Virus record (IMG/VR): IMGVR_UViG_3300020446_000070
Coordinates: 1-26,002 of that record
Direction: 5' to 3' (one strand)
Source of the DNA: a virus
DNA length: 26,002 nucleotides
This document shows, piece by piece, positions 1 to 5,389 of the stretch. Below the pieces are notes generated by a model. It saw nothing but the letters and a program-made list of their open reading frames with translations. It did not search any database and had not been told where the DNA came from. Each line of letters starts with the position of its first letter. Within the stretch, counting starts at the first letter, position 1. Position numbers and translations under genes: made by a program.

Positions 1-1
1 C

Positions 2-277
2 GCCGACGTGCGAACCGACCTATACATGACTAGCGCCGACACGCTAGCGCAAGCGCGTGACGCGTGGCGACGTGGTGAGCGCACTTTCCGCGTGATAGGC
101 AATATCGACGAATTATCGAAAGGCGACGAGATTATATGTCCAGCTAGCGACGAGGCTGGAAACCGTACAACGTGCCTAAAATGCGGATTATGCGCCGGTG
201 CTAGCGTAAAGGCTAAGAATATCGCGATTGTGGCGCATGGTGCGGGGTCCGTTAATTTTGCAAATAATGTACAGTAA
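2..277 (+). CDS. DUF7227-like Cys-rich small protein, probably 5'-truncated
   Basis: The reading frame is open to the left window edge, so the true start may lie outside; in-window candidates are GTG at 8 and ATG at 26. Counting from the GTG, the protein has 89 residues with a central cluster of four cysteines (C44, C56, C59, C62) in a CPASxEAGxRTTCxxCxxC arrangement, followed by a KNIAIVAHGAG segment. This resembles the DUF7227 family seen in many phages, a family of unknown function. The Cys spacing suggests a bound metal, which is inference. It heads the chain of small early genes, with 14 nt to the next start. Confidence 0.6.
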   Translation, partial: ADVRTDLYMTSADTLAQARDAWRRGERTFRVIGNIDELSKGDEIICPASDEAGNRTTCLKCGLCAGASVKAKNIAIVAHGAGSVNFANNVQ

Positions 278-291
278 AGCGAGGTATAGTA

Positions 292-417
292 ATGTTGATT
301 CATGAAATCATTTTGTTAACGCTATTCGGTCTATTTACCGTCGGCGTTTTGGCGTTTTGGATTGATTGCGCGATTGCGGATATCACAAGGCGAAACAATA
401 GACGAATAAAGCGATAA
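292..417 (+). CDS. 41-aa single-span membrane peptide
   Basis: ATG at 292 is preceded by a GAGG-type ribosome binding site near 280. The peptide starts MLIHEIILL, has one strongly hydrophobic stretch over roughly residues 4-26 containing Gly, Phe and Val, and ends in a very basic tail (RRNNRRIKR), as expected for a one-pass membrane peptide with its C-terminus in the cytoplasm. I recognise no family. Its TAA stop at 415-417 lies inside one strand of stem II of the ribozyme at 411-493, so the last codons have a second job in RNA structure. Too short for standard gene callers. Confidence 0.55.
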   Translation: MLIHEIILLTLFGLFTVGVLAFWIDCAIADITRRNNRRIKR

Positions 418-493
418 GGCGAAACCGGTCCGCGTATGTGGGCCGGTCGTTCACGCGTGGTTGCGTGTTCCTGATGATGCCAGCTAGCATCGC
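411..493 (+). ncRNA. Type II hammerhead ribozyme 1 (upstream of methyltransferase)
   Basis: Circular order matches a type II hammerhead. Stem II 3' strand is GGC at 418-420, with an outer GCGAT at 411-415. Core GAA is 421-423. Stem III is 424-433 with 438-447 (10 bp, GTAT loop). The cleavage triplet GTC is 446-448. Stem I closes with G449-C470, has a TT/TT internal loop, then CACGC (452-456) with GCGTG (463-467). Core CTGATGA is 471-477. Stem II 5' strand is GCC at 479-481, and ATCGC at 489-493 pairs with GCGAT. Predicted cleavage is between 448 and 449. The one irregularity is an extra T at 478 between the core and stem II. The element fills the gap from the stop of the 41-aa gene to the SD of the methyltransferase. 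Confidence 0.8.
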
Positions 494-510
494 AAAAGAA
501 AGGCTAGAGT

Positions 511-1497
511 ATGTCTAGAACGTATAAACAGGGGCTCAATGTCCTATCGCTATTTGACGGCGCGTCGTGCGGTCAGGTAGCACTAAACAGGGCCGGAATT
601 CCGGTCGCGAATTACTTCGCAAGTGAGATAGATAAATACGCTATTTCAATCACGCAAAAGAACCATCCGGACACCGTCCAGCTAGGGTCGGTCGTTGATG
701 TTAAATCTGAACAATTACCGGAAATCGATTTACTGATAGGCGGGTCGCCTTGTCAGGATTTTAGCTTCGCCGGTAGTCAGTCCGGATTTAAAGGCGACAG
801 GGGCGCGTTATTCTTCGAATACATCCGGTTGTTGAAAGAATTAAAGCCGACCTATTTCTTGCTGGAAAATGTCCGCATGAAAAAAGACAACGAACAGGCT
901 ATAACGGACTACCTAGCCGACGCCGGTTATCCATGCGAACCGCGTCATATAAACAGTAACCTTGTGAGCGCTCAGAATCGGCATAGACTGTACTGGTCGA
1001 ACATTCCGGATACCGGATTGCCGACTGATAAAGGCGTCGTGTTACAGGATATTCTTGAGACAGGATTTACCGACCGCGACAAGGCGCACTGTATCGACGC
1101 GAACTATTTTAAAGGCGGTAACCTTCGGTCGTATTTCCACAAAAATCGTCGACAATTAGTCTTCGACCTTGCCAAGGGTGACAGTGGTCTATTGCTAGCC
1201 GGTGAGGCTGACATAAACGGACACGACCTGATTAAGCGCGTGTATTACACCGAAGGGAAAGCGCCTACACTCAACGCGGTATCCGGTGGTAATCAGGAAC
1301 CTAAAATCCTACAGGACCAATTGACATGGCGCAAACTGACGCCGACCGAATGCGAACGTTTGCAGACATTGCCGGACGGATACACCGACGGCGTGTCCAA
1401 TACTCAACGGTACAAGATGCTAGGCAACGGCTGGACGGTCGATGTCATAGCGCACATTTTCAACGGCCTACAGGTCCAGCAAAGCGAGGTAGCGTAA
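511..1497 (+). CDS. DNA (cytosine-5) methyltransferase
   Basis: Transfers a methyl group from S-adenosylmethionine to C5 of cytosine in a specific DNA site. The 328-residue protein carries the C5 motifs in order: motif I FDGASCG at 15-21, motif IV with catalytic Pro-Cys-Gln at 80-82 (Cys81), ENV at 119-121, QNRHR at 155-159, motif IX with RKLTPTECERLQ near 274, and motif X GNGWTVDVI near 305. The stretch between motifs VIII and IX is short, so the target recognition region is small. No restriction partner is next to it, so it is an orphan, most simply a guard against host restriction. The start has an AAAGG Shine-Dalgarno 7 nt upstream, just 3' of the ribozyme. The stop overlaps the next ATG by one base. 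Confidence 0.93.
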   Translation: MSRTYKQGLNVLSLFDGASCGQVALNRAGIPVANYFASEIDKYAISITQKNHPDTVQLGSVVDVKSEQLPEIDLLIGGSPCQDFSFAGSQSGFKGDRGALFFEYIRLLKELKPTYFLLENVRMKKDNEQAITDYLADAGYPCEPRHINSNLVSAQNRHRLYWSNIPDTGLPTDKGVVLQDILETGFTDRDKAHCIDANYFKGGNLRSYFHKNRRQLVFDLAKGDSGLLLAGEADINGHDLIKRVYYTEGKAPTLNAVSGGNQEPKILQDQLTWRKLTPTECERLQTLPDGYTDGVSNTQRYKMLGNGWTVDVIAHIFNGLQVQQSEVA

Positions 1498-1691
1498 TGA
1501 CAGTTTTAACATATTGCCCACTAACCCGCGTCGTTCGTATGTCGTCGCGGATCAGGACCGCCGACGAAGCACAAGCGCACATCGATGACCACTTCCTAGC
1601 GCCTGATCTAGACGTGCCTAGCGAACTGTATTTCGAGGACGACGACGTCTGTCGGAACGGTAAGCCAATAATGGAATGTGAATGTTGCTAA
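1497..1691 (+). CDS. Hypothetical small acidic protein
   Basis: A 64-residue protein whose ATG shares its A with the TAA stop of the methyltransferase gene (translational coupling), with GCGAGG upstream at 1482-1487. It has an acidic centre (FEDDD) and three C-terminal cysteines (ECECC plus an earlier Cys in DDVC), which may be a metal or redox site. I recognise no family. A longer in-frame reading back to 1326 exists but runs inside the methyltransferase gene. Its TAA stop at 1689-1691 lies in stem II of the second ribozyme. Confidence 0.6.
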   Translation: MTVLTYCPLTRVVRMSSRIRTADEAQAHIDDHFLAPDLDVPSELYFEDDDVCRNGKPIMECECC

Positions 1692-1769
1692 AGGCGAAAC
1701 ACTCCGCGCAAGCGGGGTGTCCGACCGGTGTTTGGTTCACCGGCGCTGACGAGCCAGCCAGCCGAAACA
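1683..1769 (+). ncRNA. Type II hammerhead ribozyme 2
   Basis: All elements of a type II hammerhead are present without core mismatch. Stem II 3' strand is GGC at 1693-1695; core GAA is 1696-1698. Stem III is 1699-1707 with 1712-1720, 9 bp and a GCAA tetraloop. The cleavage triplet GTC is 1719-1721. Stem I pairs 1722-1723 with 1744-1745, then 1725-1730 with 1738-1743, with A1724 bulged and a TTTGGTT loop. Core CTGACGA is 1746-1752. Stem II 5' strand is GCC at 1753-1755. Stem II can be extended by GCT 1687-1689 with AGC 1760-1762 and TGTT 1683-1686 with AACA 1766-1769. Predicted cleavage is between 1721 and 1722. It begins at the stop codon of the upstream gene and ends just before the SD of the next. 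Confidence 0.88.
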
Positions 1770-1786
1770 AAAGAAAGGACGAAAGT

Positions 1787-2029
1787 ATGACAACATGCTT
1801 TTTAACAGGGAAAACTTACCCTGACTATGTGGACACCGACGCGGAGCAACGCGCGGATTTCCAACAGGAACTCTATAAGACCTTGGGGTCATGGGGTTGT
1901 TTCGTGAATCACGAACAGACGCAGATGGCGATTCAATGCGCCAAGTTGCTAGTCAATCTAAACAATAACAATCCGGAAGCATTCAAGATGGTTCTAAACG
2001 CAATCAACAAAGAGGTGAACAATGGCTAG
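1787..2029 (+). CDS. Hypothetical protein, 80 aa
   Basis: Starts at ATG 1787 with AAAGGA 6-12 nt upstream; an in-frame extension back to 1682 would run through the ribozyme and lacks a binding site, so I reject it. The protein is soluble and mixed, with a predicted helical C-terminal half (QTQMAIQCAKLLVNL onward) and a run of Asn. I recognise no family. The gene ends 8 nt inside the next one. The mRNA leader left after ribozyme cleavage would be 65 nt, almost the same as the 62 nt left for the methyltransferase gene. Confidence 0.65.
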   Translation: MTTCFLTGKTYPDYVDTDAEQRADFQQELYKTLGSWGCFVNHEQTQMAIQCAKLLVNLNNNNPEAFKMVLNAINKEVNNG

Positions 2030-2252
2030 ATATAGCGACCCACTGTCAGGTATGTATGGCAGATTTGTAACAGGTCAGATGACCAAACACGACGGCTCTG
2101 TCCGTCCAGTATGGGGCGTCTTCAAGAACGACCCATCGATACCGGCGCACCTTCGCGTCATGTACGACATGCGGATTAAACAGTACCGCAGATTCGATAT
2201 CAACCTACCTTTCCGCGTCCGCAGCGGGGTAAAGGCGGTCGGCAATGACTAA
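2022..2252 (+). CDS. Hypothetical basic protein, 76 aa
   Basis: ATG at 2022 overlaps the end of the preceding gene by 8 nt and has AGAGG upstream at 2011-2015. The protein is basic, with many Arg and Tyr and a motif-like MYGRFVTGQMTKHDG stretch near the N-terminus. I recognise no family. It belongs to a row of four small genes (2022-2880) that overlap or nearly touch, so they are co-translated. Such rows in T7-like phages often encode host take-over or anti-defence proteins, which is an inference from position only. Confidence 0.55.
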   Translation: MARYSDPLSGMYGRFVTGQMTKHDGSVRPVWGVFKNDPSIPAHLRVMYDMRIKQYRRFDINLPFRVRSGVKAVGND

Positions 2253-2469
2253 CATTCCACGCTATCAATTCTGCGAAATTCCGAACACTCCGGAAGGTTG
2301 GGAGTTTGTTAAGTCGATGAAGAAGTACCTTAACAAACAGGGCTATAAACTGAGAGTTAAAGGCCAGCACATGGACGCTATCGCCAAGGCTAACTGGCGG
2401 TACTATGAGCGCGGTCAGCCTATCAGCCGGTCCACCCATCTGCGAGTGTATCTAGATGACGTACGTTAA
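2245..2469 (+). CDS. Hypothetical protein, 74 aa
   Basis: ATG at 2245 overlaps the previous gene by 8 nt. The Shine-Dalgarno is poor (GGCGGTCGGC region), which suggests coupling to the upstream gene. The protein is basic and has an aromatic-rich C-terminal half (NWRYYERGQPISRSTHLRVY) that may bind nucleic acid. I recognise no family. It overlaps the next gene by 14 nt. Confidence 0.55.
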   Translation: MTNIPRYQFCEIPNTPEGWEFVKSMKKYLNKQGYKLRVKGQHMDAIAKANWRYYERGQPISRSTHLRVYLDDVR

Positions 2470-2665
2470 ATTTCCGGCAACCACATGCCCTCACTGTAAA
2501 GCAGTGGGGGCTGAAAATTTATTCCAGCTAGGCGACAAGGCTTATCTTTGTTGCCTTACTTGCGAGGGCGAATACAGCATCCTACTGCCCACGCTGTATG
2601 CAGAACGTAGGACAAAATATGGACTTGAGTTGGAGGCGCTATACGGTGAACAGGTAATCGATTAG
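2456..2665 (+). CDS. Small zinc-ribbon-like protein, 69 aa
   Basis: The protein has CPHC at residues 11-14 and CCLTC at 32-36, a spacing typical of a zinc ribbon with two Cys-x2-Cys knuckles. A charged C-terminal helix follows (LYAERRTKYGLELEALYGE). Zinc binding is expected from the pattern; the partner or nucleic acid bound is unknown. Start at ATG 2456 lies inside the preceding gene. The next gene begins 8 nt after the stop. Confidence 0.6.
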   Translation: MTYVKFPATTCPHCKAVGAENLFQLGDKAYLCCLTCEGEYSILLPTLYAERRTKYGLELEALYGEQVID

Positions 2666-2673
2666 GAGACTAA

Positions 2674-2880
2674 ATGACAATAGAAATCGTTGTGAAGTTC
2701 GCACTGGAGTCATCGCTTGATGGCTCCACTTTGTGTGAATGTGATTCATGCAGCGCGATAGATGCGTTCGTGGATGTAGGTTACATCGACCTGACTGAAC
2801 AGACTCTGGTCGTTGGTGATGAGATTCCGGCTGGTACATGTGTCCGCTGCCAGGATGGCCTTATGTATTTGAAGGAATAG
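2674..2880 (+). CDS. Small Cys-rich (probable zinc-binding) protein, 68 aa
   Basis: ATG at 2674 has a good SD (TTAGGAG at 2663-2669). The acidic protein has cysteines at 21, 23 and 26 (CECDSC) and at 56 and 59 (CVRC), two clusters that could hold one zinc ion. The middle is a beta-rich stretch (YIDLTEQTLVVGDEIPAG). I recognise no family. It is the last gene before the control region upstream of the lysogeny module. Confidence 0.58.
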   Translation: MTIEIVVKFALESSLDGSTLCECDSCSAIDAFVDVGYIDLTEQTLVVGDEIPAGTCVRCQDGLMYLKE

Positions 2881-2900
2881 TATAAACAGATAAACAGATC

Positions 2901-2928
2901 TTGAATTATAATCCAGTGATGCTATATC
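2901..2928 (+). promoter_or_regulatory. Candidate host sigma70-type promoter
   Basis: TTGAAT at 2901-2906 and TATATC at 2923-2928 are separated by 16 nt, close to the sigma70 consensus. It lies in the 78-nt gap ahead of the 41-aa gene at 2959 and the regulator/integrase operon. A TATAAT also occurs at 2907-2912 but has no convincing -35 partner. Based on pattern only. Confidence 0.35.
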
Positions 2929-2958
2929 TAGTAGTATCAACTAAAGTAGGACTAAAGT

Positions 2959-3084
2959 ATGGAAACAAAACTTCCCAATATGAGATGTGCTAGGCAGTAC
3001 CCTATCGACAGAGTCGGTGGGCTATTTGTGTTGGCGCAGTTTCTCTTCTTTATAATCACTGCTGCGGTCGCCCTATGCAATTAG
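2959..3084 (+). CDS. 41-aa membrane peptide
   Basis: ATG at 2959 has GTAGGA at 2946-2951, 7 nt upstream. The peptide has a basic, Cys-containing N-terminal part (METKLPNMRCARQYPIDR) and a hydrophobic C-terminal span over roughly residues 20-40, ending ALCN. One membrane span with the N-terminus inside is likely. It stands alone between two repeat clusters just before the regulator, where temperate phages may carry small exclusion or membrane-active peptides, but I recognise no family. Confidence 0.45.
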   Translation: METKLPNMRCARQYPIDRVGGLFVLAQFLFFIITAAVALCN

Positions 3085-3123
3085 AGGGGGCTACTGCCAA
3101 AGGCCGTCTAGAGTATACTTTAG

Positions 3124-3146
3124 ATACTTTAGACACTATAGTCTCT
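3124..3146 (+). promoter_or_regulatory. Possible phage RNA-polymerase-type promoter
   Basis: The 10-mer GACACTATAG at 3132-3141 is identical to the -9 to +1 part of the SP6 promoter as I remember it, and CACTATAG also matches T7. Aligned over -17 to +1 it agrees with SP6 at about 12 of 18 places. It overlaps the operator-like repeats. The same core is not seen at other gene gaps, so it may be chance or a feature of the repeat array. Confidence 0.25.
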
Positions 3147-3204
3147 ACTACTATAGTAATACTAATACTTAAAGTAGAACAGAAAGTAAGACAGAAAGGA
3201 ACAG

Positions 3205-3525
3205 ATGGCTTTCAATACATATGATGCGTCGTCAAAGGAAGCACGAATTCTTCGAGCCGAAGCTGGCGACTACATAAAGCGACTTCGCATAGAGAAACAG
3301 TTGACACAAAAGCAAGTGTCTAACGAACTAGGCTTAGACTACTACACGTTTATCTCTCAACTAGAGTGTGGACAAGGTAGGCTCCCGCCAAAGATGTGGG
3401 TGTCTATGGCAAAGATACTTGGCCAGGACCCCAAGAAATTCTCGTTAACAATGCTGTCATTTTATGACCCCTATGCACATCAAGCAATAACAACAGGAAA
3501 GGTACAACTGTATGAGCGTAATTAA
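3205..3525 (+). CDS. XRE-family transcriptional regulator
   Basis: A 106-residue protein with a Cro/CI-type helix-turn-helix over residues 24-72. IKRLRIEKQLTQKQVSNELG gives the first two helices, and LDYYTFISQLECGQGRLP gives the recognition helix and following turn. The C-terminal 30 residues may serve dimerisation. The start at ATG 3205 has AAAGGA upstream. It lies directly downstream of direct and inverted repeats and upstream of the integrase in an overlapping operon, so it most likely controls lysogeny and its own promoter. It lacks a LexA-like peptidase domain, so induction by RecA-driven self-cleavage is not expected. It could be a CI-like repressor or a Cro-like protein; sequence alone does not decide. 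Confidence 0.85.
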   Translation: MAFNTYDASSKEARILRAEAGDYIKRLRIEKQLTQKQVSNELGLDYYTFISQLECGQGRLPPKMWVSMAKILGQDPKKFSLTMLSFYDPYAHQAITTGKVQLYERN

Positions 3526-3898
3526 ACATGACTTTAAGAAACGACCATTAGCATTTACACCTCAAGACATCGCATATTTATACAAAGTAAAACGTTGCTT
3601 TGAGAACAGTGGATTGTCTCCACATGAATTACATTTCGGTGAAACAGATGAGGGCCAAGGTTGGTGTCTTGTTAAACGTCTGTGCAAACATGACGGAATT
3701 AATTGGAAGGACCACATGGGTATTTCTTGCGAGGAATACGCCGACATCGTTGCTGAAATTATAGTGACTAAATTTGGCTACGAACACAGAGGAACGTGGG
3801 GTAAATGGAAAGCGCGGACAATCGAAGGGTTGTTCAAAGATGTAAGAATGCCCGAACTCTATTCTGAGATGATACAAAAGGAAGTCAAAGATGCTTGA
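3512..3898 (+). CDS. Hypothetical protein, 128 aa
   Basis: Overlaps the regulator gene by 14 nt and the integrase gene by 8 nt, so it belongs to the same operon. AGGAAAGG at 3495-3502 precedes the ATG. The soluble protein is rich in Trp, Lys and Glu, with a central GWCLVKRLCKHDGINWKDHMG segment and a helical C-terminus. I recognise no family. Position between a regulator and an integrase suggests an excisionase-like or accessory lysogeny role, but no helix-turn-helix typical of excisionases is evident. Confidence 0.6.
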   Translation: MSVIKHDFKKRPLAFTPQDIAYLYKVKRCFENSGLSPHELHFGETDEGQGWCLVKRLCKHDGINWKDHMGISCEEYADIVAEIIVTKFGYEHRGTWGKWKARTIEGLFKDVRMPELYSEMIQKEVKDA

Positions 3899-4985
3899 AG
3901 TATACAACAGACCTGACAGTCCATACTGGTGGTACAAGATACCACTGTTGGACGACAACGGACACGTCATCAGATATGAACGTGGTTCGACCAAGCGACG
4001 TGACAAACGTGAGGCCAAGTTGGTTGCGAAAGCATACGCCAAGAAGATACAAGACCGCGACCAGTTGGACACGCGAGAGACATCTACGATTCAACAAGCT
4101 GGTCAACGTTATCTCGCGGAACTAATCGCAGAAGGTAAACCTTCACAGAAAGACGCTCGTACTTTTGTGGATCGTTTGTCCAGTGGAACTGCTAGCAGCA
4201 AACCTTTAACTCATTTGAATGCTGGCTTCCTGTCGAACCTCAAACAACAGCGCCTTATGAAGGGCTATGCTGCGCGTACGATTAACAATGAAATTACGTT
4301 TTGGATAACTGTATTTAACAGAGCAAAGAACAGTTGGTACTTGATGGTCGACAAAGATGCTAGGTTCGATGGCATCAAGTTAAAACCGCATCAAAAGACA
4401 CGTTATCTTTTGGACGGCGAAGAAGAACGTCTGCTTGCAGAACTCGAACCTGACGGCGACCCCAAGCGTCAAGACCAGTACGACCTTGTCTTGTTTCTGA
4501 TGGACACCGGAGCCCGATACGACGAGATAGCTAGTGTTCAATGGTCGTCGATTGATACCATCAACTGGACGACAGTGAACCTGTACCGCAACAAGGTGGG
4601 CAACGAGGGTACACTGACGCTGACAGACAGAACACGCGCCATGCTCGAACGACGCTGGCGTACATCAGGAAATAACATTTACGTTTTTCCGTCCGACACG
4701 AAACCAAACGCGCCTCGCGGTTACTCTACAAAGGGTATCCGTCTGGCTATTAAACGTGCCGGACTGAACGAAGAACATCTAGTGAAACGGTACGGTCGGT
4801 TTACTGTTCACTCACTGCGACACACTTTTGCCTCACGGCTAGTGCAAGCGGGGATGTCGCTCTACGCAGTCAGTCAACTGCTAGGGCATTCCGATACAAG
4901 TATGACGCAAAGGTACGCACACCTCGCACCATCACAAGTATCACAACAAGCAGCCGACATACTTAACAAGCGGGAGACAATATGA
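3891..4985 (+). CDS. int: Tyrosine recombinase / phage integrase
   Basis: Catalyses site-specific recombination between attP and the host attB. The 364-residue protein has an N-terminal AP2-like arm-binding region (residues 5-35), a core-binding SAM-like domain (about 65-155) and a catalytic domain (about 170-350). The catalytic set is complete: Arg209 (TGARYDE), Lys235, His307 and Arg310 (HSLRH), His333 (LLGHSD) and the nucleophile Tyr342 (MTQRYAHL). ATG at 3891 overlaps the previous gene. The cognate attP lies about 250 nt downstream, past one small gene, and RNA polymerase follows. This integrase-attP-RNA polymerase order is known from temperate marine T7-like phages such as some pelagiphages. 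Confidence 0.97.
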   Translation: MLEVYNRPDSPYWWYKIPLLDDNGHVIRYERGSTKRRDKREAKLVAKAYAKKIQDRDQLDTRETSTIQQAGQRYLAELIAEGKPSQKDARTFVDRLSSGTASSKPLTHLNAGFLSNLKQQRLMKGYAARTINNEITFWITVFNRAKNSWYLMVDKDARFDGIKLKPHQKTRYLLDGEEERLLAELEPDGDPKRQDQYDLVLFLMDTGARYDEIASVQWSSIDTINWTTVNLYRNKVGNEGTLTLTDRTRAMLERRWRTSGNNIYVFPSDTKPNAPRGYSTKGIRLAIKRAGLNEEHLVKRYGRFTVHSLRHTFASRLVQAGMSLYAVSQLLGHSDTSMTQRYAHLAPSQVSQQAADILNKRETI

Positions 4986-5233
4986 CTTACGACGATTTTA
5001 TGAACAAGATATTCTGGATGTGCGTTGATGCACTCAATGCATGGGCAGATCTCATGGGTTGGACATACGAAGAACTGAACATCTGGATTTTCATTGTCAT
5101 TCATCCATTGCTGACATTGTTTCTGTTCTTTGTGGTATGGCTACAAAGACGGTCACACTATCGGCACGTCCAGAAGTTACAGGAGCGCTGGACTCTACTG
5201 ACTGAAGTGTATTTTAGTAACAAAGTCAGGTAG
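4982..5233 (+). CDS. Small membrane protein, 83 aa
   Basis: ATG at 4982 overlaps the TGA of the integrase (ATGA), so translation is coupled; GGGAG at 4971-4975 is the SD. One clear membrane span covers about residues 33-54 (IWIFIVIHPLLTLFLFF), followed by a basic region (LQRRSHYRHVQK), which predicts a cytoplasmic C-terminus. I recognise no family. It sits between integrase and attP, so in a prophage it would lie at the very end next to the host tRNA gene. Superinfection exclusion or another lysogeny-related role is possible but unproven. Confidence 0.65.
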   Translation: MTYDDFMNKIFWMCVDALNAWADLMGWTYEELNIWIFIVIHPLLTLFLFFVVWLQRRSHYRHVQKLQERWTLLTEVYFSNKVR

Positions 5234-5238
5234 TTAGT

Positions 5239-5283
5239 TGGTTGCGGGAGTAGGATTTGAACCTACGACCTTCAGGTTATGAG
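5239..5283 (-). other. attP: attP core: 3' half of initiator tRNA-fMet
   Basis: Read on the minus strand, these 45 nt are the anticodon loop CTCATAA, anticodon stem 3' arm CCTGA, variable AGGTC, T arm GTAGG-TTCAAAT-CCTAC, acceptor 3' strand TCCCGCA and ACCA. This matches the 3' half of tRNA-fMet as remembered from alphaproteobacteria, with about one difference. The 5' half of a tRNA is missing: positions 5284-5288 do not pair with CCTGA. So it is not a working tRNA gene but the attP identity block, which would restore the host tRNA on integration. It lies downstream of the integrase gene. Confidence 0.85.
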
Positions 5284-5306
5284 AATTCTACTCCACTTCC
5301 AACGCA

Positions 5307-5336
5307 TTGAAAACCTTACAGTTTTCACTGGCTAAT
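5307..5336 (+). promoter_or_regulatory. Candidate host promoter for the RNA polymerase gene
   Basis: TTGAAA at 5307-5312 and GCTAAT at 5331-5336, 18 nt apart, make a fair sigma70-type promoter 54 nt before the RNA polymerase start. An inverted repeat GAAAAC/GTTTTC (5309-5314 and 5321-5326) overlaps the spacer. TTCACTG at 5324-5330 is inverted as CAGTGAA at 5347-5353. These could be integrase arm sites or an operator. Pattern-based only. Confidence 0.3.
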
Positions 5337-5389
5337 CAACAACATACAGTGAAGCTGCGATATTAATTTAGTAAACTCAGGGGGTTACA

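Larger units (their letters stand above)
2940..3177. repeat. Short direct and inverted repeats around the regulator promoter (putative operators)
   Basis: The 8-mer CTAAAGTA occurs at 2941-2948 and 2952-2959. Its reverse complement TACTTTAG occurs at 3116-3123 and 3125-3132, where the 9-mer TACTTTAGA is an exact tandem repeat. The self-complementary 8-mer ACTATAGT occurs at 3135-3142 and 3150-3157, 15 bp centre to centre. An imperfect palindrome TACTT-A-AAGTA lies at 3166-3176. Together they flank the 41-aa gene and lead into the XRE gene. The spacing fits binding sites for a dimeric repressor, most simply the XRE protein made just downstream; this is inference. Confidence 0.55.

Noticed and set aside
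385-398. GGCGAAAC inside the 41-aa gene, identical to the start of the ribozyme core
   Set aside because: No stem III can form after it, and no separate CTGANGA core follows before ribozyme 1.
1326-1496. N-terminal extension of the 64-aa gene into the methyltransferase gene
   Set aside because: The extension is the methyltransferase coding sequence in another frame; the coupled ATG at 1497 is the better start.
1-3200. CTAG seems more frequent than expected in the early region
   Set aside because: A rough count suggests only modest enrichment; not enough without a whole-genome comparison.
3629-4072. 147-aa and nearby minus-strand reading frames
   Set aside because: Shadows of the hypothetical gene and integrase N-terminus, without SD or family features.
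5239-5300. A working tRNA gene on the minus strand
   Set aside because: Only the 3' half is present; the anticodon stem 5' arm and 5' acceptor strand are missing, so it is an attP block.
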